The notes beneath the pieces are model-generated. The model was not told the DNA's origin. It did no database searches and was given only the letters and a program-made list of their open reading frames with translations. From an uncultured Clostridia bacterium (GTDB taxonomy: Bacteria; Bacillota; Clostridia; Christensenellales; Borkfalkiaceae): 7,024 nt of DNA. Position numbers and translations under genes: made by a program. Below, piece by piece: positions 1 through 6,224 of the stretch (within the stretch, counting starts at the first letter, position 1; every line of letters begins with the position of its first letter). The DNA is taken from NCBI GenBank assembly GCA_947627125.1, contig CANQUY010000093.1:1-7024 (forward strand), given 5' to 3'.

Positions 1-1641
1 GGGCATTCAAACGCCGTGGGCATGGCGGTCGCCGAAGCGCATCTCGCGGCCAAGTTCAACCGTGAAGGATTCCCCATTGTAGATCACTTCACCTATGCCC
101 TGTGCGGGGACGGCTGCCTTGAGGAGGGCATCTCCTACGAGGCCTGCTCCTTTGCGGGAACACACGAACTCGGCAAACTCATTCTCTTCTATGACGACAA
201 CGACATCACGATCGAGGGAAATACCGATATCACCTTCAAAGAGGACGTCGCCGCCCGCTTCAAGGCGCAGAATTGGCAGGTGCTCAAGGTCGATCTCGTC
301 AATCATCCCGACAACGTTCTCATGCTCTCGAACGCCATCCGCAAGGCGCAGAAGGACCTCAAACACCCTACGATCATCATCTGCAAGACGAAGATCGGCT
401 ACGGGACCCCGCTCGAGGGTTCGCACAAGTGCCACGGTTCCCCCTTGGGCGAGGAAAATCTGCAAAAGACCAAGGAAAAGCTCGGCTGGACATGCGCCCC
501 CTTCGAGGTTCCCGAGGAAGTCTTAAAGCACTGCAAGACTGCCGGCCGCCGCGGCGCGAAGAAGGAACGCGAGTGGAAAACCATGTTCGCAGATTACGAA
601 AAGGCATATCCCGAACTCGCCAAGGAATATAGAGCGGCGATGAAGGGCGAGATCGTCGATCTGACAACTTGCGAGGACCTCTTCAAATTTGAAAAGCCCA
701 TGGCGACACGCCAGACTTCCGCACAGGTCCTGCAGAAGATCGCCGCGCTCGTTCCCTCCCTCATGGGCGGCAGCGCCGACCTCGCTCCCTCCAACCTCTC
801 CAACATGAAGGATACGGAGAGCATCACCTACGGCGACTTCGCCCCCGGCTCCTATGAGGGCAGAAACATGCACTTCGGCATCCGTGAACACGCCATGGCG
901 GCCATTGCGAATGGCATGCAGCTCCACGGCGGCATCCATGCGTACTGCTCCACCTTCTTCATCTTCTCCGACTACTGCAAACACGCGATGCGGCTCTCCG
1001 CGCTCATGAATATCCCCGTCGTGTACATTCTGACCCACGACTCCATCGGCGTCGGCGAGGACGGCCCCACCCACGAGCCCGTGGAACAGCTCATCGCCCT
1101 CCGCTCCATTCCCAACATGAAGGTCTACCGCCCCGCAGACGGCAAGGAGACCGCGGCGGCGTGGATCTCTGCCCTGAACGGAACCGCCCCCACGGCATTG
1201 GTGCTCACGCGGCAGAACCTTCCCCAATACGAAAACAGCGGACTTGCTGCCCTCAAGGGCGGCTATGTGCTCGAGGACTGCAACGGAAAGCCCGATATTC
1301 TCCTCATTGCGAGCGGCTCTGAGGTTGAGCTCTGCGTCAAGGCCAAGGCGAAACTTGCCGAGGAGGGCGTCAAGGCCCGCGTGGTTTCCATGCCCTGCTT
1401 TGAAGAGTTTGAAAAGCAGAGCGAGAGATATAAGGAGAGCGTTCTTCCCTCCTCCGTCAAGGCGCGCGTGTGCGTCGAAGCGGGCAGCCCGTACAGCTGG
1501 TACAAGTACGCGGGCGACAAGGGCGAGATCGTCGCGATGAATTCGTTCGGCGCGAGCGGCCCCGCTCCCAAGCTGTTTGAGAAGTTCGGCTTCACCGTCG
1601 AAAACGTCGTCGAAAAGGCGAAACTTTCTCTTGCAAAGTAA
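1..1641 (+). CDS. tkt: Transketolase, 5'-truncated by the window edge
   Basis: Thiamine-diphosphate enzyme of the non-oxidative pentose phosphate pathway; it moves two-carbon ketol units between sugar phosphates in the cytoplasm. The frame is open from base 1 (GHSNAVGMA), so the true start lies outside; 546 residues are visible. By alignment from memory with E. coli TktA (663 aa), about 118 N-terminal residues are missing. Visible landmarks, numbered from window codon 1: the ThDP/Mg motif GDGCLEEG at 36-43 ending at N67 (YDDND); SHKCHGSPLG at 141-150, including the conserved active-site histidine; GGSADLAPSN; FGIREHAM with the catalytic glutamate at E296; and the pyrimidine-domain segment with H346 and GPTHEP with H358. 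The C-terminal domain is complete and ends in a TAA at 1639. All key residues are present, so it should be active. The GTG at codon 6 is internal, not the start. An intrinsic terminator follows 7 bases after the stop. Family assignment is near certain. Confidence 0.97.
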   Translation, partial: GHSNAVGMAVAEAHLAAKFNREGFPIVDHFTYALCGDGCLEEGISYEACSFAGTHELGKLILFYDDNDITIEGNTDITFKEDVAARFKAQNWQVLKVDLVNHPDNVLMLSNAIRKAQKDLKHPTIIICKTKIGYGTPLEGSHKCHGSPLGEENLQKTKEKLGWTCAPFEVPEEVLKHCKTAGRRGAKKEREWKTMFADYEKAYPELAKEYRAAMKGEIVDLTTCEDLFKFEKPMATRQTSAQVLQKIAALVPSLMGGSADLAPSNLSNMKDTESITYGDFAPGSYEGRNMHFGIREHAMAAIANGMQLHGGIHAYCSTFFIFSDYCKHAMRLSALMNIPVVYILTHDSIGVGEDGPTHEPVEQLIALRSIPNMKVYRPADGKETAAAWISALNGTAPTALVLTRQNLPQYENSGLAALKGGYVLEDCNGKPDILLIASGSEVELCVKAKAKLAEEGVKARVVSMPCFEEFEKQSERYKESVLPSSVKARVCVEAGSPYSWYKYAGDKGEIVAMNSFGASGPAPKLFEKFGFTVENVVEKAKLSLAK

Positions 1642-1648
1642 AAATTAT

Positions 1649-1675
1649 GGGCACGCCGTCACGGCGTGCCCTTTT
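1649..1675 (+). terminator. Intrinsic terminator after transketolase
   Basis: Perfect 10-bp stem, GGGCACGCCG (1649-1658) with CGGCGTGCCC (1662-1671), triloop TCA, followed by TTTTCTT. It begins 7 bases after the transketolase stop. The other strand also has a T-rich tail after the stem, so it may work in both directions. The downstream lipase-like gene starts only 10 bases after the stem, so that gene is reached by read-through, or from a promoter I cannot identify in the end of the transketolase gene. Confidence 0.9.
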
Positions 1676-1681
1676 CTTGGA

Positions 1682-2455
1682 ATGAATCATTATCCCATCA
1701 TTTTAGTACACGGAATCATCGTAAAGGAGCTCCTGTTCTTTAAGGCCTTCGGCGGGATCGAAAAAAGGCTCAGAAAGACAGGATTTTCCGTGTTCACCGC
1801 CGACACGGACGGATTCGGCACGATCGAAGGCAACGCCGAACAGCTGAAAGCGTTCACCGAAAAGGTCCTCGCGGATACGGGAGCGGAAAAAGTTCATATC
1901 ATCGCCCATTCCAAGGGCGGGCTCGACGCAAAATATGCCCTGTCTGCCCTCGGCCTCAAGGAACATGCCGCCTCGCTGACCACTCTGTGCACGCCGCACC
2001 GCGGTTCAGGCATCGCGACCTGGCTCTATCGCCGTCCGCGTTGGCTCATGAAATTCATTGCCTTTTGGATCAACCTGTGGTATCGCATTTGCCGCGACAG
2101 ACACCCCGACAGCTATGCGGTCTGCCGACAGCTCCAATCATCGGATGGCGAGATCTCCTTTGGCGGCCTCGACGGCGTGTACTGCCAAAGTTTTTCCTCC
2201 GCCATCGAGAGCTGTAAGGATGATTTTCTTCTGAGCATCCCCCTTCTCCTCTCCCGCCATTGCAAGGAGGGGCAATCGGACGGCATTGTCACGGTGGAAT
2301 CTTCCCGCTTTGCCAATTACCGCGGAAACTGCCTCGACGAAAAGGCCTCCCACTCGGAGATCATCGGCCTCTCGCGGAATAAGAAAAAACGGGAACGTGT
2401 ATATGAATTTTATATCGGCCTCTGTGAAGAATTGCTCGAAATCAATGAATCATAA
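1682..2455 (+). CDS. Lipase-like alpha/beta hydrolase, no signal peptide
   Basis: A 257-residue predicted esterase/triacylglycerol-lipase-type enzyme. The N-terminus enters the fold directly: YPIILVHG at 4-11, where HG is the usual oxyanion-hole dipeptide. The nucleophile elbow is AHSKGG at 75-80 (Ser77), in the AHSxGG style of bacterial lipase families I.1-I.4. TPHRGSG at 104-110 matches the TPHRGS segment of those lipases. Candidate acid and base of the triad are Asp200 (SDGIVTV) and His224 (ASHSEI), both in the expected contexts. Unlike secreted lipases it has no signal peptide, so it is probably cytoplasmic. I chose ATG 1682 because the frame upstream of it translates the transketolase terminator; the start has only a poor ribosome site (TTGGA). 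There is no clear terminator after it, and the membrane-reductase gene starts 53 bases later. The substrate is unknown; a phospholipase or other esterase role is equally possible. Confidence 0.85.
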   Translation: MNHYPIILVHGIIVKELLFFKAFGGIEKRLRKTGFSVFTADTDGFGTIEGNAEQLKAFTEKVLADTGAEKVHIIAHSKGGLDAKYALSALGLKEHAASLTTLCTPHRGSGIATWLYRRPRWLMKFIAFWINLWYRICRDRHPDSYAVCRQLQSSDGEISFGGLDGVYCQSFSSAIESCKDDFLLSIPLLLSRHCKEGQSDGIVTVESSRFANYRGNCLDEKASHSEIIGLSRNKKKRERVYEFYIGLCEELLEINES

Positions 2456-2508
2456 GTCGGAATATACATAATTGAGATCTTACTTTTTGAAAAAACCATA
2501 AAAAACAT

Positions 2509-3372
2509 ATGAAATCTATCAAAGACAACCGATTATTTGGCTATGCCGCGCTCTTCTTCGTCTATGCGATCGCAGCGGCGGGAGGGATCGCGGTCTATCT
2601 GTTGCTCCCTCTCCCCTTTTGGCTTTCTCTCCTCATCGCCGACGTTGCAGCGACTGTAATTGTATTCCTGTTCAGTCTACTCTTTGGAAACGCCTCTGTC
2701 TACGACCCCTATTGGAGCGTCCAGCCCATCGTCATCCTTGCGGCATTCGGCGTGGGAAACGGAGTTTCTGCTGCGTTCCTCTTCCCTCTCATCGCCGTCT
2801 GCATGTGGGGCGTGCGGCTTACAGCGAACTGGGCGTATACCTTCCACGGGCTCGGACATCAGGACTGGCGATATACTATGCTCAAGGAAAAGACGGGGAA
2901 ATGGTACTTTTTCATCAATCTGATCGGGATCCATCTCGTCCCGACCCTCGTCGTATACGGATGCGTCCTGCCCGCTGTGTTTACAGCAATCTATGCGCCC
3001 CCTGTCAATGCGGGCGGCATTGTGTTCTTTGTCCTCTCCCTTCTCGCTGTCCTCTTGCAGGGCACGGCGGATGTGCAGATGCACATTTTTAGGAAAAAGA
3101 AAACGGGCGGGTTCATTCGCACGGGGCTTTGGAAGTATGCGCGGCATCCGAATTATCTCGGCGAGATTCTCATGTGGTGGAGCGTTGGGCTTGCCGCAGT
3201 CTGCCTCATGCCAACGCGGTGGTATCTGCTTAGCGGGGCGCTTGCGAATACCCTGCTCTTCTGTTTTGTGAGCGTTCCGCTCGCCGACGGACACCAGTCC
3301 CGCAAGGACGGATTTGAGGAATACAAAAAGAACACCCGCGTATTCCTCCCCATCTATAAAAAGCAAAAATGA
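2509..3372 (+). CDS. DUF1295 / steroid 5-alpha-reductase-like membrane protein
   Basis: A 287-residue polytopic membrane protein. Hydrophobic segments lie at about 10-33, 36-59, 71-100, 133-163, 168-186, and 219-257 (probably two spans). The family signature is in the C-terminal half: GFIRTGLWKYARHPNYLGEI at 201-220, the HPNYxGE motif that the DUF1295, 5-alpha-reductase, sterol reductase and isoprenylcysteine methyltransferase group uses around its cofactor pocket. YDPYWSVQP at 65-73 and RLTANW at 103-108 are also typical of DUF1295 proteins. Some relatives are NADPH-dependent reductases of unsaturated lipids or steroids, but bacterial DUF1295 members are mostly uncharacterised, so reaction and substrate are open. 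The ATG at 2509 gives a normal-length protein, but no purine-rich ribosome site precedes it; the upstream 50 bases are AT-rich. The nitroreductase gene follows 44 bases after the stop, suggesting a shared transcript. Confidence 0.87.
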   Translation: MKSIKDNRLFGYAALFFVYAIAAAGGIAVYLLLPLPFWLSLLIADVAATVIVFLFSLLFGNASVYDPYWSVQPIVILAAFGVGNGVSAAFLFPLIAVCMWGVRLTANWAYTFHGLGHQDWRYTMLKEKTGKWYFFINLIGIHLVPTLVVYGCVLPAVFTAIYAPPVNAGGIVFFVLSLLAVLLQGTADVQMHIFRKKKTGGFIRTGLWKYARHPNYLGEILMWWSVGLAAVCLMPTRWYLLSGALANTLLFCFVSVPLADGHQSRKDGFEEYKKNTRVFLPIYKKQK

Positions 3373-3404
3373 TCCCGCCTGAAGCGGGGTGCCGCACGGC
3401 GGCA
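3372..3404 (+). other. Two small hairpins in the DUF1295-nitroreductase gap
   Basis: ATCCCGC (3372-3378) pairs with GCGGGGT (3384-3390), seven pairs including one G-T, loop CTGAA. It is followed by TGCCG (3390-3394) with CGGCA (3400-3404), loop CACGG; the two share base 3390 and so compete at the edge. No T-run follows, so this is not an intrinsic terminator. It sits directly before the ribosome site of the nitroreductase gene and may tune its expression or mRNA stability; that role is inference. Confidence 0.35.
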
Positions 3405-3410
3405 AAGGAG
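3405..3410 (+). promoter_or_regulatory. Ribosome binding site that sets the nitroreductase start
   Basis: AAGGAG, six bases before the ATG at 3417. It decides the start against the in-frame upstream ATG at 3369, which overlaps the DUF1295 stop, has no ribosome site, and would add 16 residues that do not resemble nitroreductases. Confidence 0.85.
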
Positions 3411-3416
3411 AATCAA

Positions 3417-3959
3417 ATGGAACTTTCAGACATTGAAAAACTGTATTTACACAGGCAGAGCTGCAGGGAGTTTTCGGACAGAGAAGTCGATGAGGAATTG
3501 ATAAGGGAAGTTTGCAGAATTGCCCTACTCGCCCCTTCCGCATGCAACGCGCAGCCGTGGCAGCTCATTGCCGTCATGGGTGAAAAATTGCCCGAGTTTA
3601 CTAAGGCCGTTCAGCCGATGGGCATGAACAAGTTTGCTTCAAATGCAAAGGTCCTCATTGTCGTTGCCGAGGATGCGAGCGGCGGGATCATGAAATTCGG
3701 CTCGATTTTCAGAGAAAACACCTATATTAAGAACGATTTGGGGCTTTTGACGGCCCATCTCATCCTTGCGGCGGAGGCGGCGGGGCTCGGCACCTGCATC
3801 TTGGGCGCACGGGATGAGAAAAAACTGAGGGAGCTTCTCGGCTTCAAAAAGGAGAGGCATATCCCCCATGTCGTTGCGGTCGGCTACCCCAAGGAGGGCT
3901 ATGAACTGCGCGAAAAAAAGCGCAAACCGTTTGATGAAACGTTTACGCTGATAAAGTAA
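3417..3959 (+). CDS. Nitroreductase-family FMN-dependent oxidoreductase
   Basis: A 180-residue flavoprotein of the nitroreductase superfamily, in the usual size range for single-domain members. Family members are typically homodimeric, bind FMN and use NAD(P)H to reduce nitro compounds, quinones, enones or other acceptors; the physiological substrate here is unknown. The N-terminal FMN-phosphate motif is visible as HRQSCREFS at 12-20 (Arg13, Ser15, Arg17), followed by the hallmark APSACNAQPWQL at 39-50. NDLGLLTAHLILAAEAAGLGTC at about 106-127 is the conserved helix plus the glycine turn before the second FMN-contacting strand (CILGA). The C-terminus HVVAVGYPKE at 151-160 and the basic KKRKPFDE tail are also typical. 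Start chosen at 3417 because of the AAGGAG site. It is preceded by the DUF1295 membrane protein gene in the same direction, which suggests a two-component redox unit. It converges on the beta-helix protein gene; no classical terminator follows, only the hairpin element at 3963-4088. Confidence 0.93.
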   Translation: MELSDIEKLYLHRQSCREFSDREVDEELIREVCRIALLAPSACNAQPWQLIAVMGEKLPEFTKAVQPMGMNKFASNAKVLIVVAEDASGGIMKFGSIFRENTYIKNDLGLLTAHLILAAEAAGLGTCILGARDEKKLRELLGFKKERHIPHVVAVGYPKEGYELREKKRKPFDETFTLIK

Positions 3960-3962
3960 ATT

Positions 3963-4088
3963 GGAGTTTTTGAGGGTTCCCTTGGCTCCCCTCGTAGGGG
4001 AGCTGTCACCGCAGGTGACTGAGGGGTTTGGAACCCTATCCCCCGCTGCGCGGGTACTTCCCCTACAAGGGGAAGCAAGGGGGACTCC
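3963..4088. repeat. Palindromic element of five triloop hairpins
   Basis: Five hairpins in a row, each with a three-base loop: GCTCCCCT-CGT-AGGGGAGC (3985-4003), GTCACC-GCA-GGTGAC (4005-4019), GGGTT-TGG-AACCC (4024-4036), CCCGC-TGC-GCGGG (4042-4054) and CTTCCCCT-ACA-AGGGGAAG (4057-4075). CCCTTG (3979-3984) and CAAGGG (4076-4081) pair as an outer stem that abuts the first and last hairpins exactly. GGAGT (3963) and ACTCC (4084) may mark the ends. The first and last hairpins are near copies in inverted arrangement, so the element is roughly symmetrical and could fold as a closed multi-branched RNA or as a cruciform. It resembles dispersed REP/MITE-like intergenic repeats I associate with gut Clostridia; I cannot name the family. 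The reading frame across it has no protein character. Confidence 0.8.
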
Positions 4089-4103
4089 GTTCGGGGCGAC
4101 GCG

Positions 4104-4134
4104 TCATTCTGAGGAAGTCGACCGAAGAATCCCG
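4104..4134 (+). repeat. Short dispersed repeat, copy 1 (TCATyCTGAG...CGAAGrATCCC)
   Basis: Reads TCATTCTGAG (4104-4113), then a GTCGAC centre (4117-4122), then CGAAGAATCCCG (4123-4134). ATTCT (4106) and AGAAT (4126) form an inverted pair. The same ends recur twice in the other intergenic region, at 6264-6290 on the plus strand and 6318-6345 on the minus strand. It therefore belongs to a repeated non-coding family rather than to the gene next to it. Confidence 0.6.
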
Positions 4135-4182
4135 AGGATGAGAGGTCAGACTTCGTTTGAGGGTATGCAAGAAAAAAGTACG

Positions 4183-4215
4183 AAAATCGGGGCCTGCGCA
4201 AAGCGCAGGCCCCGA
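4183..4215 (-). terminator. Intrinsic terminator of the beta-helix protein gene
   Basis: A perfect 13-bp stem, TCGGGGCCTGCGC (4187-4199) with its complement (4203-4215), triloop AAA on the plus strand. Read on the minus strand it lies 10 bases after the stop codon and is followed by TTTT (4186-4183), with a second T-run (TTTTTT) a little further on. The plus-strand tail is much less T-rich, so it mainly serves the minus-strand gene, though it may also stop transcripts from the nitroreductase side. Confidence 0.88.
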
Positions 4216-4225
4216 GCTGTTTCGT

Positions 4226-6133
4226 TTATTCAAATTCTCTCATGTCCTTGATGGCATCGGAAGTGAACCAACCCAAGTGATCGTTCGGTTTTCCTGTTCC
4301 CGGATAATTGCTATCGGTCAGTGCAAAATTGCTAACGCTCTTTGTCGCCACTTCGCCATCCAATGTGATCGTCGCGCCATTCTCAATGAAAACGGAATAG
4401 GACTCTTCTCCCTCTTTCAAAACTAAGTCGCTGTAACTGGTTATCTTTATTTCATTATTTTCAATTTTACAAGTCACTCCTTCCGTTCCGTTTCTCTGAA
4501 CAGCAAAGAACCTGATTCCACCGCCCTCTTGAGAGCTTGTAGCGATGATCTTCGCCTTGGCGCCGATCGTGCACTTCGCATCGAGAACGATATGAGAAGG
4601 AAGCTCATCCTTCGGATTGTCATACGAATAGTTATTGACAATAAAGAACGCGTATGCCATGCCGTTATCTAAGCCGAGATCGATCTCCCCGTTGACATTC
4701 ACCTCGCCGCCACCGATAACCACAAATGCCATGGCGTTTGAATAATTGGAGCCTGAAGCCTTGTTCGGATCCAATGCTTCCCCATCGACAGTGATCTTAG
4801 AACCTTCCGCCATGTTTACGACCCCGTTCGGGTAGACATCAAAGGCGCCGTAACTGCAAGCGGAATTGTGATAATTGATCACCGTTCCTTCATTGATATT
4901 CAATACCGTTTTTTCTTCACTCACGGCGTTGTTTCCGACAACAAACGGGAAGATGGGGCCATCCGACTCTACCGTCGTAGCGTTCAGGTTCATCTCCGCG
5001 CCTTCGCTGATATATATACCGTAGCCGCCTTCAGTCTGTTTTTCCTTCCCGTCAACAGTCTTTGTCCCTTGTGTTACAATGATCTTCGCGTCGCTTTCGA
5101 CATTGACCGTTCCGCCCGTCACATACATGGCGTGGCTGTTGTTTTCCGTGCTGTTGATGATCTCAAAATCGACATTTGTGATCGTCAAATCTGCGTTGTT
5201 CACGCGCATTGCGTACGTGCCCTTGTCGCGTGCGCTCTGATTGTCCGCTTCGGTCACGTTGAGCGTGAACTTGCCCCGTTCTTCAGATTCAGGTGTCGCG
5301 CTCGAATCGGTGATCGTGAGTGAACCGCCTGCTTCGACGACGATCCCGCGGCTCTCTTCCGTTTTCTTCTCCACGGTGAGATTGTTCCCCGCAACGTCGA
5401 GCGTGAGATTTTTATCCCCTACTTCGATAGTCTTATCATCGCCGATCGTTGTTTCCCCCTGCACGACGACCGTACTGTTGTCCTCGGCTTTGTCGAACAC
5501 GTCGGCAATGTCAGCGTCGGAGGAAATATCATACAAATAGCTACCGAGTTCATATGTGCCGTCGCCGTTGGGCGTTGCGCTCTTCATGCAGAGCTCGCAT
5601 CTCTTGATGGTTTCGCCCGCATATTCATAATCCACCATTTCATGCGCTTCATACACGTCGGACCGAGCGACAAGGACCATGGGGGAAGCGTAGCCGCATG
5701 TTGTGCAATACTTGACGCCGATGCCGGGGAAAATACATTTCATATCGTAGATCGTATATGTGTCGCCATATGTATGCACATGCTCTACTTCGGCTTCTCC
5801 CTCATCAATGAGCGCGTAATTCTCGTTTGCGCCGCTTCGGAAAGTGGCGGTGAGTACGCCGTCCTTCACGTCGTAACCCGTAAGTTCCTCATATTTCCAG
5901 CCGCTTTCGGTCTTGCGGAAAAACTCTCCGCTCGTAGCCACGAGGCAAGCGTCGCCCGTTTCGCCGAGGGAATTGTCGGGTTCGCCGCGTTCTAAAAAGT
6001 GAACGACGCCGCTGACGCTTTCGGCAGGGAGTTCATTCGTTTCACCGCTCCCCGCGCAGGCAACGCCCGCGAGAGTGAGCCCGAGGCAGAGCGTTCCCAT
6101 GAGAGTTAAAAGACCCAATTTTGATTTGTTCAT
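4226..6133 (-). CDS. Exported, probably lipid-anchored beta-helix surface protein
   Basis: A 635-residue exported protein of unknown function. Residues 1-26 are a signal peptide with a plausible lipobox ending at Cys26 (AGVAC), so a lipoprotein is likely. Residues ~30-117 are a small domain I do not recognise. Residues 118-182 form a His/Cys segment (HVH, C133, CTTCG at 143-147, H164, CELC at 179-182). From about 222 to 600 come many short beta-strand repeats of the type [AG]-hydrophobic-x-V-x-x-G-x-[LV]-x-[IV], typical of right-handed beta-helix proteins. The C-terminus (GWFTSDAIKDMREFE) shows no LPXTG motif or membrane anchor, in agreement with N-terminal lipid anchoring. No polysaccharide-lyase catalytic motif is evident, so adhesion or carbohydrate binding is only a guess. 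Start chosen at 6133 because GGGAGG lies five bases upstream; an in-frame ATG at 6163 would put charged residues before the signal peptide. Single gene with its own promoter and terminator, convergent to the nitroreductase gene. Confidence 0.85.
   Translation of the reverse strand: MNKSKLGLLTLMGTLCLGLTLAGVACAGSGETNELPAESVSGVVHFLERGEPDNSLGETGDACLVATSGEFFRKTESGWKYEELTGYDVKDGVLTATFRSGANENYALIDEGEAEVEHVHTYGDTYTIYDMKCIFPGIGVKYCTTCGYASPMVLVARSDVYEAHEMVDYEYAGETIKRCELCMKSATPNGDGTYELGSYLYDISSDADIADVFDKAEDNSTVVVQGETTIGDDKTIEVGDKNLTLDVAGNNLTVEKKTEESRGIVVEAGGSLTITDSSATPESEERGKFTLNVTEADNQSARDKGTYAMRVNNADLTITNVDFEIINSTENNSHAMYVTGGTVNVESDAKIIVTQGTKTVDGKEKQTEGGYGIYISEGAEMNLNATTVESDGPIFPFVVGNNAVSEEKTVLNINEGTVINYHNSACSYGAFDVYPNGVVNMAEGSKITVDGEALDPNKASGSNYSNAMAFVVIGGGEVNVNGEIDLGLDNGMAYAFFIVNNYSYDNPKDELPSHIVLDAKCTIGAKAKIIATSSQEGGGIRFFAVQRNGTEGVTCKIENNEIKITSYSDLVLKEGEESYSVFIENGATITLDGEVATKSVSNFALTDSNYPGTGKPNDHLGWFTSDAIKDMREFE
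4343..5347 (-). other. Beta-helix-like repeat region within the surface protein
   Basis: Residues 263-597 contain about ten degenerate rungs, for example GIVVEAGGSLTI (263), AMRVNNADLTI (308), AMYVTGGTVNV (335), GIYISEGAEMNL (372), AFDVYPNGVVNM (430), AFVVIGGGEVNV (469), AFFIVNN (495), RFFAVQRNG (541) and SVFIENGATITL (580). Each has a small residue plus hydrophobic strand, a turn with G/N/D, then a second alternating strand. Spacing ranges from about 25 to 58 residues because of loops. This periodicity is visible directly; the solenoid fold is inference. Confidence 0.65.
5588..5782 (-). other. His/Cys segment (possible metal site) in the surface protein
   Basis: Residues 118-182: HVHTYG, then C133, a glycine-containing turn, CTTCG at 143-147, H164 (AHEM) and CELC at 179-182. 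The order HxYG...C...G...CxxCG recurs, often as tandem copies, in clostridial surface proteins; here there is one full copy and a shorter second one. The spacing suits a zinc-ribbon-like site, or alternatively disulphides, since the protein is exported. No metal binding is shown by the sequence itself. Confidence 0.55.
6056..6133 (-). other. Signal peptide with candidate lipobox
   Basis: MNKSK, a hydrophobic core from Leu6 to about Val24, then AGVAC with Cys26 as the predicted lipidated residue. Glycine at -3 is unusual, since leucine is normal there, so cleavage by signal peptidase I after the ACA at 25-27 is the alternative. Confidence 0.75.
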
Positions 6134-6138
6134 ACTAT

Positions 6139-6144
6139 CCTCCC
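6139..6144 (-). promoter_or_regulatory. Ribosome binding site of the surface protein gene
   Basis: GGGAGG on the minus strand, five bases (ATAGT) before the ATG at 6133-6131. It fixes the start and excludes the upstream ATGs at 6154 and 6163, which lack such a site. Confidence 0.85.
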
Positions 6145-6161
6145 GTTTCTTCATAAGAAAC
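6145..6161 (-). promoter_or_regulatory. Leader hairpin abutting the ribosome site
   Basis: On the minus strand GTTTCTT (6161-6155), loop ATG, AAGAAAC (6151-6145): a perfect 7-bp stem whose base touches GGGAGG directly. Its loop holds an in-frame ATG. It may influence initiation or mRNA stability; the stem is AT-rich and only moderately stable. Confidence 0.5.
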
Positions 6162-6162
6162 A

Positions 6163-6174
6163 ATCTTTAAAGAT
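6163..6174. promoter_or_regulatory. 12-base perfect palindrome in the leader, possible operator
   Basis: ATCTTTAAAGAT, a perfect dyad starting about five bases after the predicted transcription start of the surface protein gene, a common position for a repressor site. AT-rich palindromes of this size can also occur by chance, and no regulator gene lies nearby. Confidence 0.3.
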
Positions 6175-6184
6175 ACCATTCCTA

Positions 6185-6213
6185 ATTTCAGTCCCAAAAC
6201 GGAGAGATGTCAA
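6185..6213 (-). promoter_or_regulatory. Sigma-A-type promoter of the surface protein gene
   Basis: Minus strand: perfect -35 TTGACA (6213-6208), a 17-base spacer, and -10 TGAAAT (6190-6185; four of six consensus bases). The start of transcription would be near 6178, giving a leader of about 45 bases before the ATG. Confidence 0.7.
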
Positions 6214-6224
6214 GCGGTTCAAAG

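Noticed and set aside
523..1227. Long open frame on the minus strand inside the transketolase gene
   Set aside because: It is antisense to a gene with full family motifs, its translation has no recognisable domain, and C-ending codons of a GC-rich gene create such open antisense frames.
1577..1681. Upstream in-frame start for the lipase-like gene
   Set aside because: The extra residues would be translated from the end of transketolase and its terminator hairpin; the alpha/beta hydrolase fold begins right after ATG 1682.
2677..3543. 288-codon minus-strand frame across the DUF1295 and nitroreductase genes
   Set aside because: It overlaps two well-supported genes antisense; composition is rich in R, P, C and H with no domain, typical of a shadow frame.
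3963..4088. CRISPR array or tRNA cluster suggested by regular hairpins
   Set aside because: The hairpins differ in sequence and there are no equal spacers; none has a tRNA cloverleaf with T-loop consensus.
3899..4201. 100-codon minus-strand frame over the same hairpin element
   Set aside because: It overlaps the end of the nitroreductase gene and the palindromes; the sequence is low in protein character.
3961..4251. Small plus-strand open frame over the intergenic region
   Set aside because: It is a translation of the hairpin element, the short repeat and the terminator stem, without a ribosome site.
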